Position numbers and translations under genes: made by a program
Notes under the pieces: generated by a model
The model's database searches: none
Told to the model about the DNA's origin: nothing
Seen by the model: the letters and a program-made list of their open reading frames with translations, nothing else
NCBI RefSeq assembly: GCF_021272345.1
Contig: NZ_JAJSDQ010000001.1
Span: 434,001 to 498,000, forward strand
Length of the DNA stretch: 64,000 nucleotides
Reading direction: 5' to 3'
Source: Ornithinimicrobium sediminis
GTDB taxonomy: Bacteria > Actinomycetota > Actinomycetes > Actinomycetales > Dermatophilaceae
Shown here: positions 39,078 through 49,489 of the stretch, piece by piece
How the letters are laid out: every line of letters begins with the position of its first letter
Numbering within the stretch: position 1 is the stretch's first letter

Positions 39078-39956
39078 TCAGTCGTTGTTGGCGAGGATCG
39101 CGAACAGACGCAGGAACTCGATGTAGAGCCACACCAGGCTGGCGACGAGCCCGTGACCCATCAGCCAGGAGTACTGCTCCGGCGCGCCGGCCTTCACACC
39201 GCGGTCGATCGAGTCGAAGTCGATGGCCAGGGAGTAGGAGGCCATCCCGACACCGAAGAGCGAGACGATGATGCCCAGCGGGCCGCCGTAGATGCCCCAG
39301 CCGTCACCGAAGCCGAGGAAGCCGGCGCCGATGTTGATCAGCAGGAAGACCAGGTAGCCCATGGCCATCATGCCGAAGACGCGGCGCGACTTGCTGGTGA
39401 CCTTGATGAAGCCGACCTTCCAGGCCAGGAACATGCCGGCGAAGGTGCCCAGCGTGGCCACGACCGCGGTGCTCACCACACCGGGGTACATCGCCTCGAA
39501 GGTGACGCTCACGGCGCCGAGGAAGGCACCCTGCAGCACGGCGTGGACCATGATGACCGGGACGTTGACCGTCTTGGCGCGGGCGATCACGAAGCTGAGC
39601 GCCAGCGAGCCGAACATGCCCAGCAGCCAGATCGGCATGGCCAGGCCGGGCTGGGCCCCCACGAAGAACCACGTCGCGCCGGCGACGGCCAGCACGACCG
39701 TGAAGATCCCCAGGGACTTCATGATGACGTCGTCCAGGGTCAGCCGCCCGGTCTGGGCCGGACCGGCCGGAGGCTGCTGGTACATCTGCTCCAGCTGCTC
39801 GGGCGACATGCTCTGGGACGGGCCGGGGTAGCCCATCGGAGCCCCCTGCTGCCCCTGCGCGGAGCCCTGCGGAGCGCTGTGCTGCTGCGGGGCGCCGAAA
39901 CCGGCATACCCGCTGGTCTCCTTGTTGATCCGGTCGAACACCGGGTTGGTGGCCAT
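39078..39956 (-). CDS. Bax-inhibitor-1/YccA-family membrane protein
   Basis: 292 residues. A 75-residue Gln/Pro/Gly-rich cytoplasmic tail (YPGPSQSMSPEQLEQMYQQPP) precedes seven hydrophobic helices. The last part, AIDFDSIDRGVKAGAPEQYSWLMGHGL, carries the conserved acidic pair of the family, whose members act as pH-sensitive ion (Ca2+) leak channels. The ATG at 39956 (MATNPVFDRINKE) is chosen; the open frame upstream is antisense to the M14 peptidase. It shares a divergent control region with that gene. Confidence 0.9.
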   Translation of the reverse strand: MATNPVFDRINKETSGYAGFGAPQQHSAPQGSAQGQQGAPMGYPGPSQSMSPEQLEQMYQQPPAGPAQTGRLTLDDVIMKSLGIFTVVLAVAGATWFFVGAQPGLAMPIWLLGMFGSLALSFVIARAKTVNVPVIMVHAVLQGAFLGAVSVTFEAMYPGVVSTAVVATLGTFAGMFLAWKVGFIKVTSKSRRVFGMMAMGYLVFLLINIGAGFLGFGDGWGIYGGPLGIIVSLFGVGMASYSLAIDFDSIDRGVKAGAPEQYSWLMGHGLVASLVWLYIEFLRLFAILANND

Positions 39957-40043
39957 CTGCCCTCCATGGTCGTTGGTCTGGACGCACACGTGCGTCGTCA
40001 CAGGATAGAGCGTCCGGCTGAACTCCGTTGTTCCCGTCAACAC

Positions 40044-40084
40044 GTGTGACACAGCCGGTCGCCCACAGGGGGGCACTGTCACAT
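40044..40084. promoter_or_regulatory. inverted repeat in the divergent Bax-inhibitor/M14 peptidase region
   Basis: TGTGACA (40045-40051) is mirrored by TGTCACA (40077-40083) with further matches CAGCC/GGCAC inside. The right arm overlaps a possible -35 for the peptidase gene, whose -10 could be TAGTCT at 40100-40105, 17 bases on. It may be an operator or a hairpin. Confidence 0.4.
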
Positions 40085-40169
40085 CTGAGCGGGTGCCGCT
40101 AGTCTTCCGTCCTCTGGTCGCACGCAGGTGCGCACAGGGCCTCGACGACCGACGGAAGCAAGGTATGCC

Positions 40170-42668
40170 GTGCACGCTCCACGTCCTCACCGCCGCCTGG
40201 TAGGCGGCCTCGCCGTGCTCATGCTGGGGCTCACCACCGCACCTGCAGCCGTCAGCACGACGCACCCGGCCCAGGCGGCGCACCTGGCCGCGAGCGTCTC
40301 CACCCAGCGCGCGGAGACCCCGCAGGGCTACCCTCGCCAGACCGTGCTCACCGAGCCCGCGGTCGACGAGTCCGACGCGGCCCTCAAGCCGGGTCTCACG
40401 GCATACCACGAGATCGCGCCGATGCTCAACGAGCTGCAGACCGTCTCGGACCGGGTCAGTGTCGAGGTCATCGGCACCTCGACGAACGGCCGGGAGATCT
40501 ACCTGGTGACGCTCACGGCGCCGGAGACCACCGGGGAGGCGCAGCGGCAGGAGCAGATGCGGCGCCGCATCCTCGAGCAGCCCGAGCAGGCACAGCGCAA
40601 CCGCACCATCGCCCGTGACTACAAGGTGCCGGTCTTCGTCAACGCCAACATCCACGGCAACGAGTGGGAGGGCACGGACGCCGCACTGCGGCTCGTCGAG
40701 GAGTACGCCACGTCGACGGACCCGCAGGTGCTGGAGACGCTGGCCTCCACCCGGATCTCGCTCGTGGTGTCGATGAACCCCGACGGCCGCGTGGGCAACG
40801 CACGGTCCAACGCCGCCGGCTTCGACCTCAACCGGGACTTCATCACCGCCGCCCAGCCGGAGACCCGGGTCGTGCGCGACGCGATCGTCCGGATCCAGCC
40901 GATGATGCTCATCGACCTGCACGGCTATGTCAACGGCACCCTCGTCGAACCCACGACCCCACCCCACGCCGAGAACCTCGAGTTCGACCTCATGCTCACG
41001 CATGCCCTGCCGAACGGCCTCGGCATCGAGCACGCCATCCTCGACCTGGGCTACACCTTCGAGCGCGACGGGGTGCGGGCACCGCAGATCCCGTTCCGCG
41101 ACTGGGACGAGGGCTGGGACGGCTGGCCGCCGATCTTCACCCCGCAGTACGCCGCGCTGCACGGTGCCGCCGCAGCGACGATCGAGTTCCCGCTGCGCAT
41201 CAACAACAACGCCTACGGCTCCCCCGCGGCGGAGCTGGCACGCCGGGCGGAGATCAACACCGACATCGCGCACGCCTCGATCACCGCGACGCTGGAGTAT
41301 GCCGTGGCGCACCGTGCCGAGCTCGTCGCCGACCAGGTCGAGTGGTACCGCCGCGGTGTCACCGGCGCGACCCAGGTGCCGGTCACCGAGACCGGCCTTC
41401 CCGGCGCCGGCCCCGAGGACGTCTACCTCACGGAGTACCCGCGCGGCTACGTCATCCCGGTGGGCGAGGGCCAGCGCTCGGCCCCTGCTGCCGCCCGGCT
41501 CGTGGACCACCTGGTGGCCAACGGCGTCGAGGTGACCCGTGCCAGCAGGCCGGTGGCCGTCGAGGGCAGCACCTACCCGGCCGGCTCCTACGTCGTCGAC
41601 ATGCAGCAGGCCAAGCGCGGCATCGCCGGCGTCATCCTCGGCCCCGGCACCGACATCTCGACCCGGGTCGACCGGATGTACGACATCTCCGGGTGGAGCC
41701 ACGCCCTGCTCTGGGGTGCCGACGTCGTGACCGTGCCGGCCGACAGCAGGCTGCGGGCCACCGGCCCCGCCGTGACCGAGGCGACGCAGACGGGAGGGCT
41801 CCAGGGCAGCGGCCCGTGGCTCCTGCAGCTCGCGGACGTCTCCGACGCCGCCGCGTTCAACGACCTGCTCGCCGCCGGTGTCGCCCTCACCTGGACCGAC
41901 GAGGGCGATGTCGTGGTGCCCGCCGAGGCGGCCACCGAGGCAGCAGCGGTCGTGGCGGAGCACGGGGTGGTCCTGAGCCCCGGCACCGCGGCCGCCGGCG
42001 AGACCGTCGAGTCCCTCGAGGTCGCTGTGGCCGCCACGTCCGCGGAGGTCTGGGCGCTCGGCGAGATGGGCTTCTCCGTCACACCGGTGAGCAACGCCGC
42101 CCTCAACGCCGGCTTCGACTGGTCCGGTGTGGACACCTTCTACGCCTCGTCCGGTGTCAGCTGGGGAGGCCTGAACGCGCAGGCACGCGCAGACCTGACC
42201 GCCTTCCTCGCCGAGGGCGGTGGTCTCGTGGGCCGCGGAGCGACCGGGGCCTCGGTCAACTCCGCGCTCGACGCCCTCGAGGTGACCACCGTGGCCGGAC
42301 GCAACGACGCCAACGGCGTCGTGCGGGTGGACAGCACCGACGGTCCGCTGACCGCCACCGCCACCCCGCACACCTTCGTCTCGGCACCGCGCTGGTTCAC
42401 CGGCCTGGGCGAGGACGTCGAGGTGGCCCAGCGCTTTGCCGCCGACGACCTCGTGGTCAGCGGGCACTGGCGCCCCACGGGGAGCGGTGCGGGCGGACCG
42501 GGCTCGGCGGCCGGCCAGGCCGTGATGGTGCACGGGGTCGACTCCGAGGGCGACACGGCCGGAGCCAGGGTCGCTCTCTTCGGCAGCGAGCCCCTCTACC
42601 GCGCCCACCCCAAGGGCCAGTACGGCCTGGTGGCCAGGGCCCTGGTGTGGACGGGTCTGGACGGCTGA
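40170..42668 (+). CDS. secreted M14-family zinc carboxypeptidase
   Basis: 832 residues with a signal peptide (basic HAPRPHRRL, hydrophobic GGLAVLMLGLTTAPAAVS). The catalytic domain has HxxE in NANIHGNEWEGTDA, the substrate-binding MNPDGR and LNRDF motifs, the third zinc ligand in IDLHGYV and the catalytic Glu in ATIEFPLRI. The C-terminal 450 residues hold further beta-rich domains with no family I recognise, including a segment AFLAEGGGLVGRGATG that may be glutamine-amidotransferase-like. The GTG at 40170 follows AAGG; a GTG at 40128 would give a longer, less usual signal. Confidence 0.9.
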   Translation: MHAPRPHRRLVGGLAVLMLGLTTAPAAVSTTHPAQAAHLAASVSTQRAETPQGYPRQTVLTEPAVDESDAALKPGLTAYHEIAPMLNELQTVSDRVSVEVIGTSTNGREIYLVTLTAPETTGEAQRQEQMRRRILEQPEQAQRNRTIARDYKVPVFVNANIHGNEWEGTDAALRLVEEYATSTDPQVLETLASTRISLVVSMNPDGRVGNARSNAAGFDLNRDFITAAQPETRVVRDAIVRIQPMMLIDLHGYVNGTLVEPTTPPHAENLEFDLMLTHALPNGLGIEHAILDLGYTFERDGVRAPQIPFRDWDEGWDGWPPIFTPQYAALHGAAAATIEFPLRINNNAYGSPAAELARRAEINTDIAHASITATLEYAVAHRAELVADQVEWYRRGVTGATQVPVTETGLPGAGPEDVYLTEYPRGYVIPVGEGQRSAPAAARLVDHLVANGVEVTRASRPVAVEGSTYPAGSYVVDMQQAKRGIAGVILGPGTDISTRVDRMYDISGWSHALLWGADVVTVPADSRLRATGPAVTEATQTGGLQGSGPWLLQLADVSDAAAFNDLLAAGVALTWTDEGDVVVPAEAATEAAAVVAEHGVVLSPGTAAAGETVESLEVAVAATSAEVWALGEMGFSVTPVSNAALNAGFDWSGVDTFYASSGVSWGGLNAQARADLTAFLAEGGGLVGRGATGASVNSALDALEVTTVAGRNDANGVVRVDSTDGPLTATATPHTFVSAPRWFTGLGEDVEVAQRFAADDLVVSGHWRPTGSGAGGPGSAAGQAVMVHGVDSEGDTAGARVALFGSEPLYRAHPKGQYGLVARALVWTGLDG

Positions 42669-42705
42669 GTCGAGGCCGTCGGTGGTCCGTGCCAGCATGG
42701 CGCGC

Positions 42706-44106
42706 ATGAGTGAGCATGCCGGCACGGGCCTGGACGAGGCCCTGACCAAGATGCGGTCCGTCGGGGTCGCACCCCCCGCCGTCGACGTCTTCGCGCGTTA
42801 CTGGCAGCAGCTGTGCGAGGGGGTGACCGGCACGATCGGCGAGGACGAGATCGACCCCGTGGAGACCCTCGACGCGCTCGAGGACCTCGACCCGGACGCC
42901 GACACCGAGGCGCTCGCCCACACCGCCGTCGTCAAGCTCAACGGCGGTCTCGGCACGTCGATGGGCATGGACCGCGCCAAGTCCCTCTTGCCCGTGCGCG
43001 AGGACCAGAGCTTCCTCGACCTCATCGCCCGGCAGGTCCGGCACGCTCGGGAGATGACGGGTGCCCGGCTCCCCCTGGTGCTCATGCACAGCTTCAGCAC
43101 CCGGGACGACTGCCTCGAGGCGCTGGGGGCGCACCCGGACCTGCCGGTCGACGGCATCCCGCCTGACTTCCTCCAGAGCCAGGAGCCCAAGCTGCGCGCC
43201 GATGACCTGCGCCCCGTGGAGTGGCCACCGGACCCCAGCCTGGAGTGGTGCCCGCCCGGGCACGGGGACCTCTACGTCTCCCTGCTCACCTCCGGGGTGC
43301 TGGACGACCTCGTCGACGCAGGCTTCCGCTACGCGTTCGTCTCAAACAGCGACAACGTCGGGGCGTCCCCCTCGGCGGCGATCGCCGCCTGGTTCGCCGG
43401 CTCCGGGGCGCCCATGGCGCTGGAGGTGTGCCGCCGCACTGCCGCCGACCGCAAGGGCGGGCACCTCGCGGTGCGCCGCAGCGACCAGCGGCTGGTGCTC
43501 CGCGAGAAGGCCCAGGTCGCCGAGCAGGACAGCGCGGCCTTCGCCGACATCGGACGGCACCGCTACTTCAACACCAACAACCTGTGGCTGGACCTGCAGC
43601 AGGTGCGCGACGCCCTGGCTGCCCGCGACGGCGTGCTCGGGCTGCCGATGATCCGCAACGACAAGACGGTCGACCCGACCGACCCCTCCTCCACGCCGGT
43701 CGTGCAGATCGAGAGCGCCATGGGCGCCGCCATCGAGGTCTTCGACGACGCGACCGCGATCGAGGTGCCGCGGTCCCGGTTCCGGCCCGTGAAGACCACG
43801 GAGGACCTGCTCCTGCTGCGCTCCGACGCCTTCGAGCTCTTCGAGGACGGCACCCTCGACCCTGTCGTCGACCCGCTGCCGCTCGTCACGCTCGGTGACG
43901 ACTACGCGGCCATCCGCGACTTCGAGCAGCGTTTCCCCCACGGCGCGCCCTCCCTGCGGCAGGCCACCTCGCTCACGGTCGAGGGCGACTGGACCTTCGG
44001 CCAGGGGGTCGAGGTGCGCGGCGAGGTGCACCTGGCCGACACCGGCAGCGCCGAGCGCATCGACGACGGTGACGTGCTGGAGGGGCATCGCGGGGCCGAC
44101 GGCTGA
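42706..44106 (+). CDS. UTP-glucose-1-phosphate uridylyltransferase (UGP type)
   Basis: Makes UDP-glucose. It is of the eukaryote-like UDPGP family rather than GalU. The nucleotide motif is VVKLNGGLGTSMGMDRAKSL, followed by LPLVLMHSFSTRDDC, FVSNSDNVGAS, and RYFNTNNLWLDL. The 466-residue protein ends in a beta-helix part (VEGDWTFGQGVEVRGEVHLADTG). Start chosen at ATG 42706 (MSEHAG); ATG 42697 is in frame nine bases upstream, and no ribosome site is clear. The tRNA gene on the other strand begins four bases after the stop. Confidence 0.92.
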   Translation: MSEHAGTGLDEALTKMRSVGVAPPAVDVFARYWQQLCEGVTGTIGEDEIDPVETLDALEDLDPDADTEALAHTAVVKLNGGLGTSMGMDRAKSLLPVREDQSFLDLIARQVRHAREMTGARLPLVLMHSFSTRDDCLEALGAHPDLPVDGIPPDFLQSQEPKLRADDLRPVEWPPDPSLEWCPPGHGDLYVSLLTSGVLDDLVDAGFRYAFVSNSDNVGASPSAAIAAWFAGSGAPMALEVCRRTAADRKGGHLAVRRSDQRLVLREKAQVAEQDSAAFADIGRHRYFNTNNLWLDLQQVRDALAARDGVLGLPMIRNDKTVDPTDPSSTPVVQIESAMGAAIEVFDDATAIEVPRSRFRPVKTTEDLLLLRSDAFELFEDGTLDPVVDPLPLVTLGDDYAAIRDFEQRFPHGAPSLRQATSLTVEGDWTFGQGVEVRGEVHLADTGSAERIDDGDVLEGHRGADG

Positions 44107-44109
44107 GGG

Positions 44110-44183
44110 TGCCCCCGACGGGACTCGAACCCGCACTGGACCCATTTTAAGTGGGCTGCCTCTGCCGGTTGGGCTACGAGGGC
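44110..44183 (-). tRNA. tRNA with UAA anticodon (probable tRNA-Leu), class I shape
   Basis: Acceptor arms GCCCTCG (44183-44177) and CGGGGGC pair over 7 bp, with discriminator A at 44110. The anticodon stem GCCCA/TGGGT encloses the loop CTTAAAA, giving anticodon UAA (UUA codons, Leu). The T arm GCGGG-TTCGAGT-CCCGT is normal. The D stem has only three good pairs and there is one extra base before the anticodon stem. The variable region is about five bases, unlike the long arm of ordinary bacterial tRNA-Leu. CCA is not encoded. Confidence 0.85.
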
Positions 44184-44228
44184 AGGGCCAGGCTACCCAG
44201 CCTGACACCCACCCAGGGTGAGGCCCAC

Positions 44229-45056
44229 TCAGAGCCGGGCGACCACCGCGTCGAGCATCTGCTCGGTCAGCCTGCCGGTGAAGGTGTTCTGCTGGCTCAC
44301 GTGGTAGCTCCCGAGCAGCCGCACCGACCGGCCGGAGGTGGTCACCAGGTCGGCCTGGGCGCCGTGCCCGAAGCGGGGCTTGGGCCGAGGCACCTGCCAC
44401 CCCAGCTCACGGGCCGCCGCCAGGGCCGCGTCCCAGCCGATGGACCCCAGGGCCAGCATCGAGCGCAGGTGCGGCTCGGCCAGCTGTAGGTCCCGCAGCA
44501 GCCAGGGTCGGCAGGTCGCCTTCTCCTCGGTGCTCGGCCGGTTGTCCGGAGGTGCGCACCGCACGGCCGCCACGATACGGACGCCGACCAGCGCCTGGCC
44601 GTCACCGCTGTGCTCGCTGGTCGGCTGCACGGCATACCCCGCGCGGTGCAGGGCTGCGTAGATCCAGTCGCCGCTGCGGTCACCGGTGAACATGCGGCCG
44701 GTGCGGTTGGTGCCGTTCGCCGCCGGGGCCAGCCCCACCACCAGCACGGGGGCCTGCGGGTCGCCGAAGCCGGCCCCGGGCCGGCCCCAGTACGGCTGGT
44801 CGGCGAAGGACGCGCGGCGCCCGGAGGTCGCCACCGACTCCCGCCAGGCGACCAGGCGTGGACAGGCACAGCAGACCGAGACGCGGGCGTCCAGCGTCGG
44901 GACGTCCGGTGCCGAGCGAGCCAGCCGCCGCACACCTGCCGCGGTGCGGGCCACCGGGGTGCTCGCGTCGGCCGGGTCGCCGGGCCACCCCGTGCCCGGT
45001 GGCACCGGGGAGCCGAAGAGCTCACCGGTCACCGGGTGCGGGTCCCTGACCGGCAC
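44229..45056 (-). CDS. udgB: family 5 uracil-DNA glycosylase (UdgB type)
   Basis: Removes uracil and related deaminated bases from DNA. 275 residues. Motif A GLAPAANGTNRTGRMFTGD lacks the usual polar water-activating residue of family 1, as expected for family 5, and motif B is HVSQQNTFTGRLT. Four Cys suit an iron-sulfur cluster: Cys62 and Cys65 in CCAC, then Cys167 and Cys182 in RCAPPDNRP...ATCRPW. GTG start, 4 bases past the ppx stop. It ends the long leftward run that starts at mfd. Confidence 0.9.
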   Translation of the reverse strand: MPVRDPHPVTGELFGSPVPPGTGWPGDPADASTPVARTAAGVRRLARSAPDVPTLDARVSVCCACPRLVAWRESVATSGRRASFADQPYWGRPGAGFGDPQAPVLVVGLAPAANGTNRTGRMFTGDRSGDWIYAALHRAGYAVQPTSEHSGDGQALVGVRIVAAVRCAPPDNRPSTEEKATCRPWLLRDLQLAEPHLRSMLALGSIGWDAALAAARELGWQVPRPKPRFGHGAQADLVTTSGRSVRLLGSYHVSQQNTFTGRLTEQMLDAVVARL

Positions 45057-45060
45057 GGCG

Positions 45061-46017
45061 CTAACGGTCGAGGACCTGCGACAGCGCGATGCCGTCGAGG
45101 ATGTCGTGCTCGGAGGCCCGCACCGTCTCCAGGCGCGCGTCGCGCTGCAGACGCTGCACCACCGTGCGCCACACCAGGGCGCCGGCGCCGATCACGTCGA
45201 CCCTGCCGGGGTGCATGAAGCCCAGCGCGGCGCGCTGCTCGCGGGTGAGGCGGACCAGGTCGGTCGCGGCGTTGACCACGTCCTCGACGGCCAGCTCGGC
45301 ACCGTGGATGCGGTGCGGGTCGTATGCCGTGAGCCCCAGCGCGTGCGCCGTCACCGTCGTCACCGAGCCGGCCAGGCCCACGAGCGTGTGCACCCGCGTG
45401 AGGTCGACGTCCTCCGCGACACGGTCGATGGCCCGGGTGATGTCGGCCAGGGCCGCCCACACCTCGTCCTCGGTGGGCGGGTCGCCGCGCAGGTGGCGCT
45501 CGGTCATCCGCACGCACCCGATGTCGACCGAGCTGGCCTGCTCGACCCCCGCCTCTCCGAGGACGAACTCGGTCGACCCGCCACCGATGTCGACCACGAG
45601 GTAGGGCGCGGGCACGGAGGCGGACCGCAGGTCGGTCGTGGCTCCGGTGAAGGCGAGCTCGGCCTCCTCGCGCCCGGTCACGACCTCGGGGGTGGTGCCG
45701 AAGTACTCGAAGCCGTGCTCGACCCCGGCCACGAAGTCGTCGGCGTTGGCGGCGTCGCGGGTGGCGGAGGTCGCGACGAAGCGCACCGAGGCGCACCCGG
45801 CCTCCCCGCAGGTGGCGGCATACTGACGGGCCACGATGAGGGTGCGCTCCATGGCCTCCTCGGAGATCCGTCCGGTGGCGTCCAGGCCCTCGCCCAGCCG
45901 CACGACGCGCATCTGCCGGGTGACCTCGCGCAGCCCGCCCTCGGCGTCGACGTCGGCGATGAGCAGGCGGATGGAGTTGGTGCCGCAGTCGATGGCGCCG
46001 ACCCGTGTGCCGGTCAT
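45061..46017 (-). CDS. Ppx/GppA-family exopolyphosphatase
   Basis: Hydrolyses polyphosphate or pppGpp. 318 residues with the two actin-fold phosphate motifs VGAIDCGTNSIRLLIAD and LVVDIGGGSTEFVLG, and SVDIGCVRMTERHL. It is the short form lacking a C-terminal HD domain, like mycobacterial Ppx2/Rv1026. ATG start overlapping the DUF501 stop by 4 bases. Same strand order as in mycobacteria (eno, ftsB-like, DUF501, ppx). Confidence 0.92.
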   Translation of the reverse strand: MTGTRVGAIDCGTNSIRLLIADVDAEGGLREVTRQMRVVRLGEGLDATGRISEEAMERTLIVARQYAATCGEAGCASVRFVATSATRDAANADDFVAGVEHGFEYFGTTPEVVTGREEAELAFTGATTDLRSASVPAPYLVVDIGGGSTEFVLGEAGVEQASSVDIGCVRMTERHLRGDPPTEDEVWAALADITRAIDRVAEDVDLTRVHTLVGLAGSVTTVTAHALGLTAYDPHRIHGAELAVEDVVNAATDLVRLTREQRAALGFMHPGRVDVIGAGALVWRTVVQRLQRDARLETVRASEHDILDGIALSQVLDR

Positions 46018-46541
46018 GAGTCCTCCCCGTCGTCCTCGGCGGCACAGCAGCCGCCCTCCCACCACCGGGGCAGCGCGGCCAGCGCCTCGTCGCCCAGTGG
46101 GTTCACACCCGGCCCGACCGCGAGCGCGTGCGCCACGAGGACGTGCAGGCACTTGACCCTCGTCGGCATCCCGCCGGCGGAGACCCCGGCGATCTCGGGC
46201 ACCTCCCCGAGCTCGGCACGGCGGCGCAGGTAGTCCTCGTGTGCCTCGGCATATGCGACCGCGAGCTCCTCGTCGACGGCCAGCCGCTCGGTCATCTCCC
46301 GCATCAGCCCCTCGCTCTCGAGGGTCGACACGGCGCCGGTCAACCGTGGGCAGGTGGCGTAGAACGTGGTCGGGAACGGGGTGCCGTCGGGCAGCCGGGG
46401 CTCGGTGCGCACCACCGTCGGGCACCCGCACGGGCACCGGTGCGCGACCTCCACCACCCCGCGCGGCGGGCGGCCCAGCTGTCGCTCCACGGCAGCGAGG
46501 TCCTCCGCCGCTGCCGCGGGGCGATGCTCAACGCCGGTCAC
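46014..46541 (-). CDS. DUF501 protein
   Basis: 175 residues with the Cys-rich motif VAHRCPCGCPTVVRT near residue 40, LPDGTPFPTTFYATCPRL, and GGMPTRVKCLHVLVAHALAVGPGVNPLGD, the hallmark of DUF501. The Cys and His residues suggest metal binding. Function unknown. It starts with GTG inside the FtsB-like gene (14-base overlap) and overlaps ppx by 4 bases, so the three are tightly coupled. Confidence 0.88.
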   Translation of the reverse strand: MTGVEHRPAAAAEDLAAVERQLGRPPRGVVEVAHRCPCGCPTVVRTEPRLPDGTPFPTTFYATCPRLTGAVSTLESEGLMREMTERLAVDEELAVAYAEAHEDYLRRRAELGEVPEIAGVSAGGMPTRVKCLHVLVAHALAVGPGVNPLGDEALAALPRWWEGGCCAAEDDGEDS

Positions 46542-47100
46542 GGGACTCGATCTCGGGCAGGGCCTCGTTGGCGACCTTGACGGACTCCCAGACCTCGCCG
46601 TACCACGGGCGCAGCTCGTGGATGTCCGCGGTCACCGGCGCCATGCCGGGCACCGCCTCGGTCAGCTGCTCACCGGTGTCGTCGAGAACCGTGAACGCGG
46701 TCTCCCCCGGTCGCACGAAGCGCAGCCGCTCGCGGGCCTGGTGCTCGACGAAGTCGGGGTCGTCCCACCGGGCCACCTGGCCCTCGAGCGCCGTGATCTC
46801 CTGCTGGCGGGTCTCGATGTCCTGCTCCAGCGCGCTGATCTCCTGGCGCTGCTGCAGGTAGCCGGACACCGTCGGGAACAGGAAGACGCTCAGCAGCACG
46901 ACGACCAGGGCGACGCCGGCGAGCTTCCACACCTGGGGTGCGCCGGGGCCCGGGCGGCGGGCCGGCGGCGCGACGTCCCGGTCACCGCGGTCCACGGGCT
47001 GCCCGGGGCGGGTGTTGCGCGCCCCGGGCCTGGTCGTCGACCCCGGCCGCCGGGTGCTGCTCGCCCGGCCGGGTCGTCGGGACTGCCCGCTGCTGGCCAT
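46528..47100 (-). CDS. FtsB/DivIC-family septum formation initiator
   Basis: 190 residues: a basic, Arg/Pro-rich cytoplasmic tail of about 55 residues, one membrane helix (VWKLAGVALVVVLLSVFLFPTV), a coiled coil (LQQRQEISALEQDIETRQQEITALEGQVARW), then the conserved DPDFVEHQARERLRFVRPGE of the family. It should join FtsL and FtsQ at the division site. The N-terminal tail is longer than in E. coli, as in other actinobacteria. ATG start, 29 bases after eno. Confidence 0.9.
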   Translation of the reverse strand: MASSGQSRRPGRASSTRRPGSTTRPGARNTRPGQPVDRGDRDVAPPARRPGPGAPQVWKLAGVALVVVLLSVFLFPTVSGYLQQRQEISALEQDIETRQQEITALEGQVARWDDPDFVEHQARERLRFVRPGETAFTVLDDTGEQLTEAVPGMAPVTADIHELRPWYGEVWESVKVANEALPEIESRDRR

Positions 47101-47128
47101 CGGTGTGCCGTGCCTCTGCCCGGTCGTC

Positions 47129-48505
<1,377 letters not shown>

Positions 48506-49489
48506 TCACGCCTCCAGCTCGGCGGCCAGGTCGCGCAGCAGCGCCCGCAGCGCGGCAGGCAGGTCGACGTCCTCCGCCCGGGCTCGCAGCACGAGGTCCA
48601 TGACTGCCGCGCCGTATGCCGTGGCGCCGGCTCCCGCCTCGTGCGCGCGCTCGTCCAGCCGCCCGCGCAGCCAGCCGCCCCGTCCGGCCCGCTCCAGGCG
48701 GGAGGCGACCTTCGCGGCCCGGGCGAGCTCCGGCATACCGACCGGGATCCCGTCGAGCACGTGCTCGCGGTGCGGCTTCTCGGCCGCCTTGAGCTGCTCC
48801 CAGGAGGCCTCGACGGCCTGCGGGGTCGTGGCAGAGCGCTCGCCCCTGGCGAACACGTGCGGGTGCCGGCGCACCAGCTTGGCGACCAGGGCGGCCGCGA
48901 CGTCGTCGATGTCGAAGGGGTCCTCGTCGTGCTCCAGCGCCACCCGGGCGTGGAAGAGCACCTGCAGCAGCACGTCGCCGAGCTCCTCGGCCATGTGCTC
49001 ACGGTCCCCCGACTCCAGCGACTCGACGGCCTCGTAGGCCTCCTCGACGAGGTAGGGGGTGAGGGAGGTGTGGGTCTGCTCGGCGTCCCACGGGCACCCA
49101 CCCGGCGAGCGCAGCCGGTCCATCACGGCGACGGCGTCGAGCAGCCGGGCGCCCGGCACGTCCCAGGACCCGACGAGCACCTCGAGCTCGGGGGCCTCCT
49201 CGCGGCGGGTGAGCTCGGCTGCGAGCGCCTCGGCCAGCCCCGGGTCGGCGTCGGCCGAGCCGACCCAGACGACCTCCTGGTCGGCGGACCGGTCGAGCAG
49301 CCGGCGGGCGAGCTCGTCCGGGGCCGCCGCGCCCAGCACCTCCACCGTGACGCCCGCGTGCTGCAGCGCCTCGACGAGAGGCTGGCCGGCATCGCGGGCG
49401 AGCACCGCTCCGGCCCCCTCGAGGGCCCGCCACGCCTGGCGCGACAGCAGCCCGGGGGCCACCCGCGGGGAGGTCAGCAGCAGGATCAC
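48506..49489 (-). CDS. mazG: MazG-family nucleoside triphosphate pyrophosphohydrolase
   Basis: 327 residues. Residues 1-115 are a Rossmann-like region resembling the N-terminus of mycobacterial MazG. From residue 118 comes MDRLRSPGGCPWDAEQTHTSL and the metal-binding EEAYEAVE and EELGDVLLQVLFHA, typical of MazG. It hydrolyses (d)NTPs, including oxidised ones in mycobacteria. GTG start overlapping the lipoprotein stop by 4 bases (GTGA). Order mfd-lipoprotein-mazG-eno follows the mycobacterial region closely. Confidence 0.9.
   Translation of the reverse strand: MILLLTSPRVAPGLLSRQAWRALEGAGAVLARDAGQPLVEALQHAGVTVEVLGAAAPDELARRLLDRSADQEVVWVGSADADPGLAEALAAELTRREEAPELEVLVGSWDVPGARLLDAVAVMDRLRSPGGCPWDAEQTHTSLTPYLVEEAYEAVESLESGDREHMAEELGDVLLQVLFHARVALEHDEDPFDIDDVAAALVAKLVRRHPHVFARGERSATTPQAVEASWEQLKAAEKPHREHVLDGIPVGMPELARAAKVASRLERAGRGGWLRGRLDERAHEAGAGATAYGAAVMDLVLRARAEDVDLPAALRALLRDLAAELEA

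Noticed and set aside
39078-42749. A very long leftward open frame covering the M14 peptidase
   Set aside because: Only its last 293 codons (Bax-inhibitor-1) look like a protein. The rest is antisense to a peptidase with all catalytic residues and is open only because stop codons are rare in such GC-rich DNA.
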